Notes under the pieces: generated by a model
The model's input: the letters and a program-made list of their open reading frames with translations, nothing else
What the model was told of the DNA's origin: nothing
The model's database searches: none
Program-made: the position numbers and the translations under genes
In this document: piece by piece, positions 1-7,765 of the stretch
Numbering within the stretch: position 1 is the first letter of the stretch
How the letters are laid out: every line of letters starts with the position of its first letter
Assembly (NCBI GenBank): GCA_030747595.1
Contig: JASLKK010000006.1
Span: forward strand, 62,001 to 126,000
DNA: 64,000 nt
Origin: Acidimicrobiales bacterium
GTDB lineage: Bacteria > Actinomycetota > Acidimicrobiia > Acidimicrobiales > MedAcidi-G1
Direction of reading: 5' to 3'

Positions 1-2031
1 GTCGACGAGGAGAAGGGGATCATCGCTCCCACCGAGGCTGGAGTGCACGCCGTCGAGGCCGCCCTCGGTGTCGACAACCTCTACGACCAGGTGTCGTCCA
101 ACCTTGTCCACCAGTTCCATTCTGCGCTGAAAGCCAAGGAGCTCTACAAACGCGACAAGGACTACATCGTCGTGGATGGCGAGGTCCGGATCGTCGACGA
201 GTTCACCGGCCGAGTACTCGAGGGCCGGCGCTGGTCGGACGGCATCCACCAGGCCGTGGAAGCCAAGGAGGGGGTGTCGATCAAGGAGGAGAACCAGACA
301 CTCGCGACGATCACCCTCCAGAACTACTTTCGCCTCTACGACAAGTTGGCCGGCATGACCGGAACGGCTGAGACCGAAGCGGCCGAACTGGCAGGCATCT
401 ACGGCCTCCAGGTGGTCCCCATTCCCACCAACCGCCCGTTGGCCCGTCTGGACCAGAGCGACCTGATCTTCAAGTCCGAAGCCGGCAAGTTCAGCGCTGT
501 GGTCGACGACATCGTGGAGCGCCGTGACGGCGGCCAACCTGTGCTGGTCGGAACGGTGAGCGTCGAGAACTCCGAGCGCCTATCCCGCGAACTCGAGAAG
601 CGAGGCGTGGACCACGAGGTGCTAAACGCCAAGCAGCATTTCCGCGAGGCCGACGTGGTTGCCCAGGCCGGTCGCCCGGGGGCCGTGACGGTAGCCACCA
701 ACATGGCCGGTCGAGGCGTGGACATCGTTCTAGGTGGCAACCCGGAGAACCTGGCTGAGCGGGAAATGAAGGCGGCCGGGCTGGAACCCACGAGCCGCAA
801 AGGCCAAAAGAAGTACGCCGAACTGCTGGCCCACCATGAGCCGGAGTGCAAGGCCCTCGGTGAGCAGGTAAGGAGCAACGGTGGCCTCTACGTGCTGGGA
901 ACCGAACGGCACGAATCGCGGCGAATCGACAACCAGCTACGGGGTCGTAGCGGTCGACAGGGCGACCCCGGCGAGAGCCGTTTCTACCTCTCGCTAGAGG
1001 ACGACCTGATGCGTCTCTTTGCCTCGGACACCATGAGGGGTGTCATGGACCGGGCGTTGCCAGAGGACGAGGCCATTGAATCCAAGATGGTCACCAAGGC
1101 CATCGAGCGGGCCCAGACGACCGTCGAGCAGAAGAACGCAGAGGTCCGCAAGAACGTCCTGAAGTACGACGAAGTGATGAACGAACAACGCAACGTCATC
1201 TACCGCCGTCGTGACCAGCTGTTGGTGAGTCGACCAACGAACGATTCGGCGCTGGAGGAGTCGGCACTGGAGAACCCGGCCGAAGACCTATCGGAGAACG
1301 ATTCCTCGGGAGAACCGTCTAGTGAGGGTGATCTACGTGACGAGGTCCTCGACGCGTTGGGCGCGGTGGTCGACGGTGCCATTGAGGCTTTCTGTGGATC
1401 GGATCTGCCTGAGGAATGGGACGTCGACGGCCTGCGGGTTGAACTGGACTCGTACTGGCCACTGGGCGACGGTGCCGACGCCATAGGCGCGGCACAGTCA
1501 ACCGACGAGCTCTACGACCTCCTGAGCGCCGACGGCCTTGCCGTGTTCGAGAGACGTGAGACCGAGCTAGGTGCCGACACCATGCGCGAAGTGGAGCGCC
1601 AGGTGATGCTCCGCATCATCGATCAGCGGTGGCGTGAGCACCTCTACGAGATGGATCACCTACGTGAGGGCATTCATCTGCGGGCCATCGGCCAACGCGA
1701 TCCGGCCACCGAGTGGAAGCGTGAGGGTTTCGAGTTGTTTAGTCAACTCGATGGGCTGATCGCCCGGGATTTCCTGCGGTATGTGATGCGGATTCAGGTG
1801 ACTGCGGCCTCCGAGTCCGGTGAGCCCGAGGAAGTGATGACCAGCGGCCCTGAGGGGCCGGTGACCGGTGCAGCGGCTGTCGCTGCCGCCGCGGGTGCCC
1901 CGGCCCGGGTTGAGGAGTCCACGCCAGTTCCTCAGGCCACCAAGGTCAACAGCGAGTGGGAGAACACGCCCCGTAACGCCCCGTGCCCATGCGGGACGGG
2001 GCGGAAGTACAAGCAGTGTCACGGAGCCTGA
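1..2031 (+). CDS. secA: Preprotein translocase ATPase SecA, 5' end cut by window
   Basis: This is the ATPase motor that drives unfolded proteins through SecYEG. The reading frame is open from base 1, so the gene begins before the window and 676 codons are visible; the first GTG at 43 is not the start. Visible parts are the second helicase domain with MAGRGVDIVLGG and the arginine-finger region RGRSGRQGDPGESRF, the helical scaffold (LKYDEVMNEQR), an acidic low-complexity insertion near window residues 415-440, and the C-terminal zinc-binding SEC-C motif CPCGTGRKYKQCH. Only one nucleotide lies between its stop and the GTG proposed for prfB, which suggests co-transcription. Identity is firm; only completeness is limited. 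Confidence 0.97.
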   Translation, partial: VDEEKGIIAPTEAGVHAVEAALGVDNLYDQVSSNLVHQFHSALKAKELYKRDKDYIVVDGEVRIVDEFTGRVLEGRRWSDGIHQAVEAKEGVSIKEENQTLATITLQNYFRLYDKLAGMTGTAETEAAELAGIYGLQVVPIPTNRPLARLDQSDLIFKSEAGKFSAVVDDIVERRDGGQPVLVGTVSVENSERLSRELEKRGVDHEVLNAKQHFREADVVAQAGRPGAVTVATNMAGRGVDIVLGGNPENLAEREMKAAGLEPTSRKGQKKYAELLAHHEPECKALGEQVRSNGGLYVLGTERHESRRIDNQLRGRSGRQGDPGESRFYLSLEDDLMRLFASDTMRGVMDRALPEDEAIESKMVTKAIERAQTTVEQKNAEVRKNVLKYDEVMNEQRNVIYRRRDQLLVSRPTNDSALEESALENPAEDLSENDSSGEPSSEGDLRDEVLDALGAVVDGAIEAFCGSDLPEEWDVDGLRVELDSYWPLGDGADAIGAAQSTDELYDLLSADGLAVFERRETELGADTMREVERQVMLRIIDQRWREHLYEMDHLREGIHLRAIGQRDPATEWKREGFELFSQLDGLIARDFLRYVMRIQVTAASESGEPEEVMTSGPEGPVTGAAAVAAAAGAPARVEESTPVPQATKVNSEWENTPRNAPCPCGTGRKYKQCHGA

Positions 2032-2032
2032 C

Positions 2033-3142
2033 GTGCAGAACTTTGCTCCCGACTTGGCCTCCCTGAGGACCCGTCTAGACGAGGCCGCCGGCTACCTCCG
2101 GATCGCCGAGCAGGCGAAACGTCGGGCCGGTCTGGAGGCCGAGATGGCGGACCCAGAGCTGTGGAACGACCAGGACCGTGGTCGACGCGTCCAGAAGGAC
2201 CTGGCCTCAGTCATCGAGGATCTCGACCTCCACGCCGGCCTGACCGGCGATATCGAGGAAGCTGAGACCTTGGTCGAGATGGCCGTCGAGGAGGCTGACG
2301 ACAGCCTGGAGGGAGAGATCACCGCGGCGGTGGCATCTCTGGGCAGTCGCTTCGACGAACTCGAACTGCGGTCGCTGTTCAGTGGCCAATACGACGAGGG
2401 CGACGCGGTCTGTCAGGTGCAGTCCGGAGCGGGCGGGACCGATGCACAGGACTGGGCTGAGACCCTGCTGCGCATGTACACACGGTGGGCCGACCGGCGG
2501 GGCTTCGCCCTCCAGGTCGAGTCCATCTCGGAAGGCACCGAGGCCGGCATCAGCTCGGCGGAGTTTGTAGTGCGTGGTCGCTACGCCTTCGGGCTCCTGC
2601 AGGCCGAACGTGGGGTCCATCGGCTAGTTCGGATCTCGCCGTTTAACAAGGAGGCCAAGCGGCAGACTGCGTTTGCCTCGCTGCAGGTCGTTCCGTTCTT
2701 CGACGAGATTGTCGATGAGATCGACATCGATGAGACCGATCTTCGCATCGATACCTACCGTTCGTCGGGTGCCGGCGGCCAGCACGTCAACGTGACCGAT
2801 TCGGCAGTTCGGATCACACACCTACCGACGGGGGTCGTGACGTCCTGCCAGAACGAACGGAGTCAGCACCAGAACAAAGACAAGGCTATGCAGATGCTGG
2901 CCGCGCGCCTGCTCGACCTGGAGCGTCAAAAGCGCGACGCCGAACTGGCACAGATCGGCGGCGAGAAACTGATCGTCGACTTCGGTAGTCAGATCCGGTC
3001 CTACGTATTGCAGCCGTACCAGATGGTCAAAGATCTACGGACCGACCATGAGGTGGGGGACGTGGCCGGTGTGTTGGACGGTGACCTGGACGGCTTCATG
3101 GAGTCGTACCTCCGCTGGTCACGGACCAACGCCAGCAACTGA
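2033..3142 (+). CDS. prfB: Peptide chain release factor 2
   Basis: Recognises UGA and UAA stop codons and triggers peptide release on the ribosome. The 369-residue frame holds the RF2 anticodon-like element SPF (VRISPFNKEAKR) and the catalytic GGQ loop (SSGAGGQHVNV). The GTG at 2033 is chosen because it lies one base after the secA stop and has GGAG about 7 nt upstream. The longer frame back to 1868 lies inside secA. The gene reads through without the internal UGA plus-one frameshift that autoregulates prfB in many bacteria. Confidence 0.95.
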   Translation: MQNFAPDLASLRTRLDEAAGYLRIAEQAKRRAGLEAEMADPELWNDQDRGRRVQKDLASVIEDLDLHAGLTGDIEEAETLVEMAVEEADDSLEGEITAAVASLGSRFDELELRSLFSGQYDEGDAVCQVQSGAGGTDAQDWAETLLRMYTRWADRRGFALQVESISEGTEAGISSAEFVVRGRYAFGLLQAERGVHRLVRISPFNKEAKRQTAFASLQVVPFFDEIVDEIDIDETDLRIDTYRSSGAGGQHVNVTDSAVRITHLPTGVVTSCQNERSQHQNKDKAMQMLAARLLDLERQKRDAELAQIGGEKLIVDFGSQIRSYVLQPYQMVKDLRTDHEVGDVAGVLDGDLDGFMESYLRWSRTNASN

Positions 3143-3205
3143 CTGGCCGGCCCAGAAGGAACCCGTCGACCGGCCCGCTGACCCGATGGGCGAGGGTGCC
3201 TCTGG

Positions 3206-3272
3206 TACCGTGCGCGCCGTGCCGATCCGACCGATCCGACCTGTCGCGACTCGACCGGAGGAAGGTCGATGA
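3206..3272 (+). promoter_or_regulatory. Putative leaderless promoter and 17-codon upstream ORF for ftsE
   Basis: A -10-like TACCGT lies at 3206-3211 and a GTG follows 7 nt later at 3219. That GTG opens a 17-codon frame rich in proline and arginine whose TGA (3270-3272) overlaps the ftsE ATG (3269) as ATGA. The layout matches other leaderless starts in this window and suggests translational coupling of a leader peptide to ftsE. No clear -35 was found, so this is inference. Confidence 0.35.
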
Positions 3273-3946
3273 TCCGGCTCGAGGGCGTCTCGAAGGTCTA
3301 CAAGGGCGACGTGGTGGCCCTGAAGAACGCCACTGCCGAGATCCAGCGTGGCGAGTTCGTCTTCCTGGTCGGGCCGTCGGGTTCGGGCAAGTCGACCTTC
3401 ATCCGGTTACTAAACCGTGAAGAGGTGGTCGACGAGGGGCGGATAATGGTCGCCGGCAAAGACCTCGGCGAGATGAGCACGTGGCGGGTGCCGTACCTGC
3501 GACGCCAGATCGGGTACATCTTCCAGGACTACAAACTTCTGCCGAAGAAGACGGTGTACGAGAACGTGGCCTTCGGCCTCGAAGTGATTGGGCGTCCCCG
3601 CCAGGTCATCCGCACCCAGGTGCCGGCCATCCTCGAGTTGGTGGGCCTCAGCCGCAAGTCCGAACGGCTACCTGACGAACTGTCCGGCGGCGAACAACAG
3701 CGGGTATCCATTGCCCGCGCCTTCGTTAATCGGCCGTTGATCCTGTTGGCCGACGAGCCGACCGGAAACCTAGACCCCGCCACCTCTGTGGGGATCATGC
3801 GCCTGCTGGATCGCATCAACCGAAGCGGCACCACGGTGGTTATGGCCACCCATGACCGGGGCATCGTCGACACGATGCGTCGACGGGTCATCGAGTTGGA
3901 CCGTGGAGTGATCCGGCGTGACGAGTCTCAGGGCGTGTACGAGTGA
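3269..3946 (+). CDS. ftsE: Cell division ATP-binding protein FtsE
   Basis: ABC-type ATPase that pairs with FtsX at the divisome and controls peptidoglycan hydrolases. The 225 residues show Walker A (GPSGSGKST, about residues 34-42), the Q-loop region ([11 protein letters not shown]), signature [10 protein letters not shown] and Walker [14 protein letters not shown], followed by the switch histidine (MATHD). The ATG at 3269 has GGAGGAAGG about 6 nt upstream. Length is normal for the family. It sits after prfB and before ftsX, the usual actinobacterial order. Confidence 0.96.
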   Translation: MIRLEGVSKVYKGDVVALKNATAEIQRGEFVFLVGPSGSGKSTFIRLLNREEVVDEGRIMVAGKDLGEMSTWRVPYLRRQIGYIFQDYKLLPKKTVYENVAFGLEVIGRPRQVIRTQVPAILELVGLSRKSERLPDELSGGEQQRVSIARAFVNRPLILLADEPTGNLDPATSVGIMRLLDRINRSGTTVVMATHDRGIVDTMRRRVIELDRGVIRRDESQGVYE

Positions 3947-3991
3947 GCACGCTGGTACCTGAGACGGTGGCGACGGGACGGGTGGACTGAC

Positions 3992-4888
3992 GTGCTGTCG
4001 CGGCTCTGGTACTACGCCCGCGAGACCTTCGTTAGCCTGTGGCGGAACCTCAGCTTGACCATGGCAGCCATCCTGACGGTGGCAATCTCGTTGTCGTTAG
4101 TCGGCGCCTCCCTGCTTATCCGGGAGGGGGCTGACCGGGCCACGGCCCAATTCCAGGAAGGCGTGGAGTTCATTGTCTTCATGCGAGCCGACGCTTCGGA
4201 CGACCAGGACGGCGCCATCCGGAATGTGTTGGACGGTAGCCCGGCCATCTCGGGCTATACGTATGTCGACAAGGAAGCGGCATACCTCGAGTTCCAGGAA
4301 CTATTCGCCGACAAGCCCGAGTTGGTGGAGAGCGTGACAGCCGAGGTCATGCCGCCCTCCTACCGCATCGTGCCAGCTAACCCGGAGGCCGGAAACGTGG
4401 CCGAGATGGCCCGCCAGTTCGGCGAACAACCCGGCGTGAAGGAAGTGGCCACGGCAACCGATGCCATCCGTCAAATCGAGGACTTCTCCAACAGGGTCAG
4501 CCAGGCGCTCCTGGTTGCTGCTGTGGTGCTGGTCGGCGTCTCCGCACTACTGATCTTGAACACGGTATTCACCGCCATTGGTGCCCGTCGTCAGGAGATC
4601 GAGGTGATGAAGTTGGTTGGTGCGACCAACTGGTTCATCCGAATCCCGTTCATGTTGGAGGGCACCATCCATGGGTTGATTGGTGCCGCGCTGGCTGTTC
4701 CTGCCCTGTTCGTGGTCGACGACCAGGTGCTGGCCTACTTCCAGAAGTCCGATGCCGTGCCGTTGTTCCGGGGCTTCGCTGTGCCCGATGGGTTCGTCTG
4801 GGACACCAGTATCTGGCTGCTGGTCATCGGCGGTGCTGTAGGCATGGTCGGTTCCGCAGTGGCCGTCACCCGCTACCTGGACGTCTGA
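3992..4888 (+). CDS. ftsX: Cell division permease-like protein FtsX
   Basis: Membrane partner of FtsE. The 298 residues have one membrane segment near residues 20-43, a large external loop of about 120 residues, then three further membrane segments (about 170-192, 218-240, 268-290), the standard FtsX topology. The conserved juxtamembrane stretch ARRQEIEVMKLVGAT is present near residue 200. The start is a GTG at 3992, 45 nt after the ftsE stop. In mycobacteria smpB follows ftsX; here a Rieske protein follows instead. Confidence 0.93.
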   Translation: MLSRLWYYARETFVSLWRNLSLTMAAILTVAISLSLVGASLLIREGADRATAQFQEGVEFIVFMRADASDDQDGAIRNVLDGSPAISGYTYVDKEAAYLEFQELFADKPELVESVTAEVMPPSYRIVPANPEAGNVAEMARQFGEQPGVKEVATATDAIRQIEDFSNRVSQALLVAAVVLVGVSALLILNTVFTAIGARRQEIEVMKLVGATNWFIRIPFMLEGTIHGLIGAALAVPALFVVDDQVLAYFQKSDAVPLFRGFAVPDGFVWDTSIWLLVIGGAVGMVGSAVAVTRYLDV

Positions 4889-4906
4889 CCGGTGGATACC
4901 TGAGCG

Positions 4907-5269
4907 ATGGATGGGGGCCCGCCGGAACCGGGATGGGTTCGGGTGGCCGATGCCGTGCCGTCACCGGGGACCATCGCCGAATCGACCATCGAGCGCAATG
5001 GTCGGACCGACGACCTAGTGGTCTGGGTGACCGTTTCTGGGGTGCCGTGCGTGTCGGAGGCCCGATGCCCGCACCAGTGGTCTCACCTGGCCCATGAGGG
5101 GGCAGTCGACGGCGAGGAGCTGGTCTGCTTGACCCACTTCTGGCGTTTCGGCGTGGACGGCGAGGGTTGGAAGCAGAACGTGAACGGCCGCCGAGACCGA
5201 AAGGGCGACCTCGAGGTGCTGCCGTGCGTAGCGCACGACGGCGGCATCTGGATCCAGTCTGACGACTGA
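4907..5269 (+). CDS. Rieske [2Fe-2S] ferredoxin-like protein
   Basis: A 120-residue soluble Rieske domain. Cluster ligands are visible as C54-P-H56 and C74-L-T-H77 with 17 residues between H56 and C74, within the normal range. Such small Rieske proteins act as electron carriers for oxygenases or as nitrite-reductase small subunits. No oxygenase or reductase lies next to it, so the partner is unknown. It begins 18 nt after ftsX, on the same strand, so it may ride on the ftsEX transcript. Confidence 0.85.
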   Translation: MDGGPPEPGWVRVADAVPSPGTIAESTIERNGRTDDLVVWVTVSGVPCVSEARCPHQWSHLAHEGAVDGEELVCLTHFWRFGVDGEGWKQNVNGRRDRKGDLEVLPCVAHDGGIWIQSDD

Positions 5270-5351
5270 CGGGCGCCGGGCCGGTGCTGTCGGTAGATGC
5301 TGCCCGTGGAAGGCTGACGGCACCACGAGCGACCACGATTAGGAGTGCGAC

Positions 5352-6407
5352 ATGGGTGTCGACGGCGACCTTCTCAAGCAGTACACCATGACCACCTGGG
5401 GCTATAAGCAGGGGGAGTCGGTGTCGCTGATGATCCATCTGGGGGTGCGGCTCGGGCTCTACGAGGCGCTTGACGGTGCGGGCCCGGTGACGGCGGGCGA
5501 CCTGGCGGCAGCCACTGGGCTGCACGAACGGTGGCTACGCGAATGGCTTCGTTCGCAGGCGGCGGCCCAGCTGATGGTCAGTGACGAGGGGGAGACGTTC
5601 GAGCTACAGGCTGAAGCCGCCATGGTGCTGGCCCGTAAGGGCACGCCGACCTATGCCGGCGGTGTGTTTAGCCACCTTCGGAACCCGAAGGTCGCGGACG
5701 GGCTGGCCGAGGCATTCCAGACCGGTCTGGGCCTGACGTACGACGGCCAAGGTGAGGGATCCGAGCAGCACGTTGAAGCGATGCTGGCGCCCATGGCCAG
5801 AGCGCTGTTGGTGCCGAAGGTGATTCCGGCTCTGGACGGGGTGGCCGACCGGTTGGCGGCCGGCGCCAAGGTCGTGGACGTGGGCTGTGGCACCGGGCTG
5901 GCCCTCGAGTTGATGGCTGCCGCATGGCCCGACTGCACGTTTGAGGGATACGACGTGTCCGAACGGGCGGTGTCGGTAGCCCGGCACCGATTCGACGACG
6001 TCGACAACGTGACTATCCACCTAGCTGGCGGGGAGGACGTGCCTCCGACCGCCGACGTCGACCTGATGATGACTCTTGACTGCCTGCACGACATGCCGAG
6101 GCCCGACCTGGCAATGGGAGCTATCCGGGCGGCCATTTCCGACGACGGGACATGGCTGGTCAAGGAGATCAAATCGTCGCCCGAGTGGTCCAAGAACCTA
6201 CGCAACCCGATGCTGGCCATGATGTATTCGACGTCGGTGGCGTCGTGTATGTCGTCGGCCATGTCAAGTGAAGATGGCCTAGGCCTTGGGACGCTCGGCA
6301 TGAACCCGGCGGTCCTCGAGTCGATGGTCACCGACGCCGGCTTCACCCGGTTCTCCATGCACGATCTCGATGATCCCACCAACCTCTACTACGAGGTACG
6401 TCCCTAA
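5352..6407 (+). CDS. SAM-dependent methyltransferase with N-terminal winged-helix domain
   Basis: The first ~90 residues resemble a winged-helix dimerisation domain (LYEALDGAGPVTAGDLAAAT), and the C-terminal part is a class I methyltransferase with motif I VVDVGCGTGLALEL near residue 176 and an acidic motif II (GYDVSE). This architecture is shared with small-molecule O-methyltransferases and with the mycobacterial Rv2258c-type proteins. The substrate cannot be told from sequence. The ATG at 5352 is preceded by AGGAG. The gene stands between the ftsX block and a convergent GNAT gene. Confidence 0.8.
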   Translation: MGVDGDLLKQYTMTTWGYKQGESVSLMIHLGVRLGLYEALDGAGPVTAGDLAAATGLHERWLREWLRSQAAAQLMVSDEGETFELQAEAAMVLARKGTPTYAGGVFSHLRNPKVADGLAEAFQTGLGLTYDGQGEGSEQHVEAMLAPMARALLVPKVIPALDGVADRLAAGAKVVDVGCGTGLALELMAAAWPDCTFEGYDVSERAVSVARHRFDDVDNVTIHLAGGEDVPPTADVDLMMTLDCLHDMPRPDLAMGAIRAAISDDGTWLVKEIKSSPEWSKNLRNPMLAMMYSTSVASCMSSAMSSEDGLGLGTLGMNPAVLESMVTDAGFTRFSMHDLDDPTNLYYEVRP

Positions 6408-6495
6408 AGCCAGACAGTGCGCATGCAGTAGCACCCACAGGTTTTCAGCCTGTTTTGAGAGTTTCTGTTCTTTCCAGAACCGGTTCAGACGCTGC

Positions 6496-7041
6496 TCAAC
6501 GGCTGAAGCCGGCGGTATCTCTGTCCAAGGCCCAGATGCCGTGGGGGGCCGACGGAAAGAACGCCATAGTGCGCTCCTCCAGCAACTCCATGCCCAGCCG
6601 TCGGGCTACGGCCTGGGATGGCCCGTTGTCGGGGAGGATGCACGAGAAGATCCGGTCCAAGTCCAGTTCCTCGAATGCGTACCGGATGGCCGCGGCACCG
6701 GCCTCCGTGGCGTAGCCCTTCCCCCAGTGATCGGGGTGGAGCGTCCAGCCGACCTCCACGCCCGGCCAGTCCGGACGCTCGGGACGGTGGAGGCCTGCTC
6801 GGCCCAGAAAGACTCCCGTGAACCGCTCCTCTAGCGCCCACTGTCCGGTTCCCCGGAGCACCCACTGGCCCAGGAACCCAGCGATCTGCTGCCAAGCGTC
6901 GCTCCGGTCCAGGCTCTCCGGGAGGTGCAGGCAGCGTCGCACCTCCGGACTGTCCAGCACGGCGAAGTAGTCGTCCACGTCGTCATCTCTGAACGGGCGC
7001 AGAACAAGCCTTTCGGTCTCAAGCGTCGGGCAGGCCACCAT
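6496..7041 (-). CDS. GNAT family N-acetyltransferase (RimJ/RimL-like)
   Basis: A 181-residue acetyltransferase of the RimJ/RimL type. It begins with the usual LETERLVLRPFRDDD strand-helix and has the acetyl-CoA pyrophosphate loop HPDHWGKGYATEA near residues 102-114, then the C-terminal SQAVARRLGM helix typical of the family. Members acetylate ribosomal protein N-termini or small amines; the substrate here is unknown. It is convergent with the methyltransferase and divergent from the DUF2061 gene, with a structured inverted repeat in the gap. Confidence 0.85.
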   Translation of the reverse strand: MVACPTLETERLVLRPFRDDDVDDYFAVLDSPEVRRCLHLPESLDRSDAWQQIAGFLGQWVLRGTGQWALEERFTGVFLGRAGLHRPERPDWPGVEVGWTLHPDHWGKGYATEAGAAAIRYAFEELDLDRIFSCILPDNGPSQAVARRLGMELLEERTMAFFPSAPHGIWALDRDTAGFSR

Positions 7042-7045
7042 CCGC

Positions 7046-7110
7046 TGAGTTTGTCACCCGACTGGCAGGGCGACCCCCCGCCCCCTCAGGGGAGGGGGGT
7101 GACAGACTCA
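7046..7110. repeat. Nested inverted repeat filling a divergent intergenic gap
   Basis: The outer arms 7046-7059 (TGAGTTTGTCACCC) and 7097-7110 (GGGTGACAGACTCA) match at 13 of 14 positions. Between them lies a second C-run/G-run hairpin (about 7073-7099). The element fills nearly all of the 76-bp gap between the starts of the GNAT and DUF2061 genes. It could be an operator, a structured leader or the edge of an inserted segment. Confidence 0.6.
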
Positions 7111-7117
7111 ACCTACG

Positions 7118-7663
7118 ATGAGAGAACATCCTGAAAGTCCGATCTTTGGTCCTGAGGACCCGCGCTTAGATCCCCCGAACCCTCCGGAAATCCAACCGGT
7201 TCGTTCGATCGCCAAGGCGATCTCTTGGCGGGTGGTGGGAACACTCGACACCCTGATCTTGTCCTTCGTCATCCTGAGTTTTCTGGGCCCTTTCTTGGGC
7301 CTTGAGGAGGCAAGCGGAGTTGACAAGATAAGAACCGCCGCCTTAATTGCTTTGACCGAAGTGGCAACCAAGATGACGCTCTACTACCTGCATGAGCGAC
7401 TCTGGTCGCGGTTGCAATGGGACCGCACCGTGGACGAAGAGGGCCACTACCGGGAGGGGCGACGGCGCTCGGCTACCAAGACGGCGACATGGCGGGTGTT
7501 GGCGAGCGCCGACACGATGGTGCTCGGGTTCGTCTTCACCGGCAATTTGGCGACAGCCATATCGATCGGTGGATTCGAGGTCATTACCAAGTTGGTGCTC
7601 TATTTCTTCCATGAACGCTATTGGGCGCGGATCCGTTGGGGGATCATCGCGGGGAGTGCATGA
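7118..7663 (+). CDS. DUF2061 tandem-domain membrane protein
   Basis: A 181-residue protein with two copies of the DUF2061 hairpin. Each starts with a basic residue-rich KAISWRVVGTLDT or KTATWRVLASADT element, has two hydrophobic segments and ends with a YY(L)HER.W.R.W signature (about residues 28-98 and 110-178). The family is membrane-bound and of unknown function. The start ATG at 7118 overlaps a TACGAT hexamer, so the true 5' end is uncertain. Its codon use looks less GC-rich than the flanking housekeeping genes. Confidence 0.8.
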   Translation: MREHPESPIFGPEDPRLDPPNPPEIQPVRSIAKAISWRVVGTLDTLILSFVILSFLGPFLGLEEASGVDKIRTAALIALTEVATKMTLYYLHERLWSRLQWDRTVDEEGHYREGRRRSATKTATWRVLASADTMVLGFVFTGNLATAISIGGFEVITKLVLYFFHERYWARIRWGIIAGSA

Positions 7664-7765
7664 GGTTCGAACCGGCCTGCTGAACCAGGGCATTGTTTGG
7701 TGTATCTACACCGAGGGCGTCAGAGATACCCACCGCCCCCATAGGAGGGGTGGCAGGCTGAGACC

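Noticed and set aside
2033-2140. Programmed frameshift in prfB
   Set aside because: The frame is continuous from the GTG and no in-frame UGA with CTT before it is present.
7664-7673. GGTTCGAACC, considered as the T-arm of a tRNA
   Set aside because: It is an isolated palindrome just past the DUF2061 stop with no acceptor, D-arm or anticodon stem around it.
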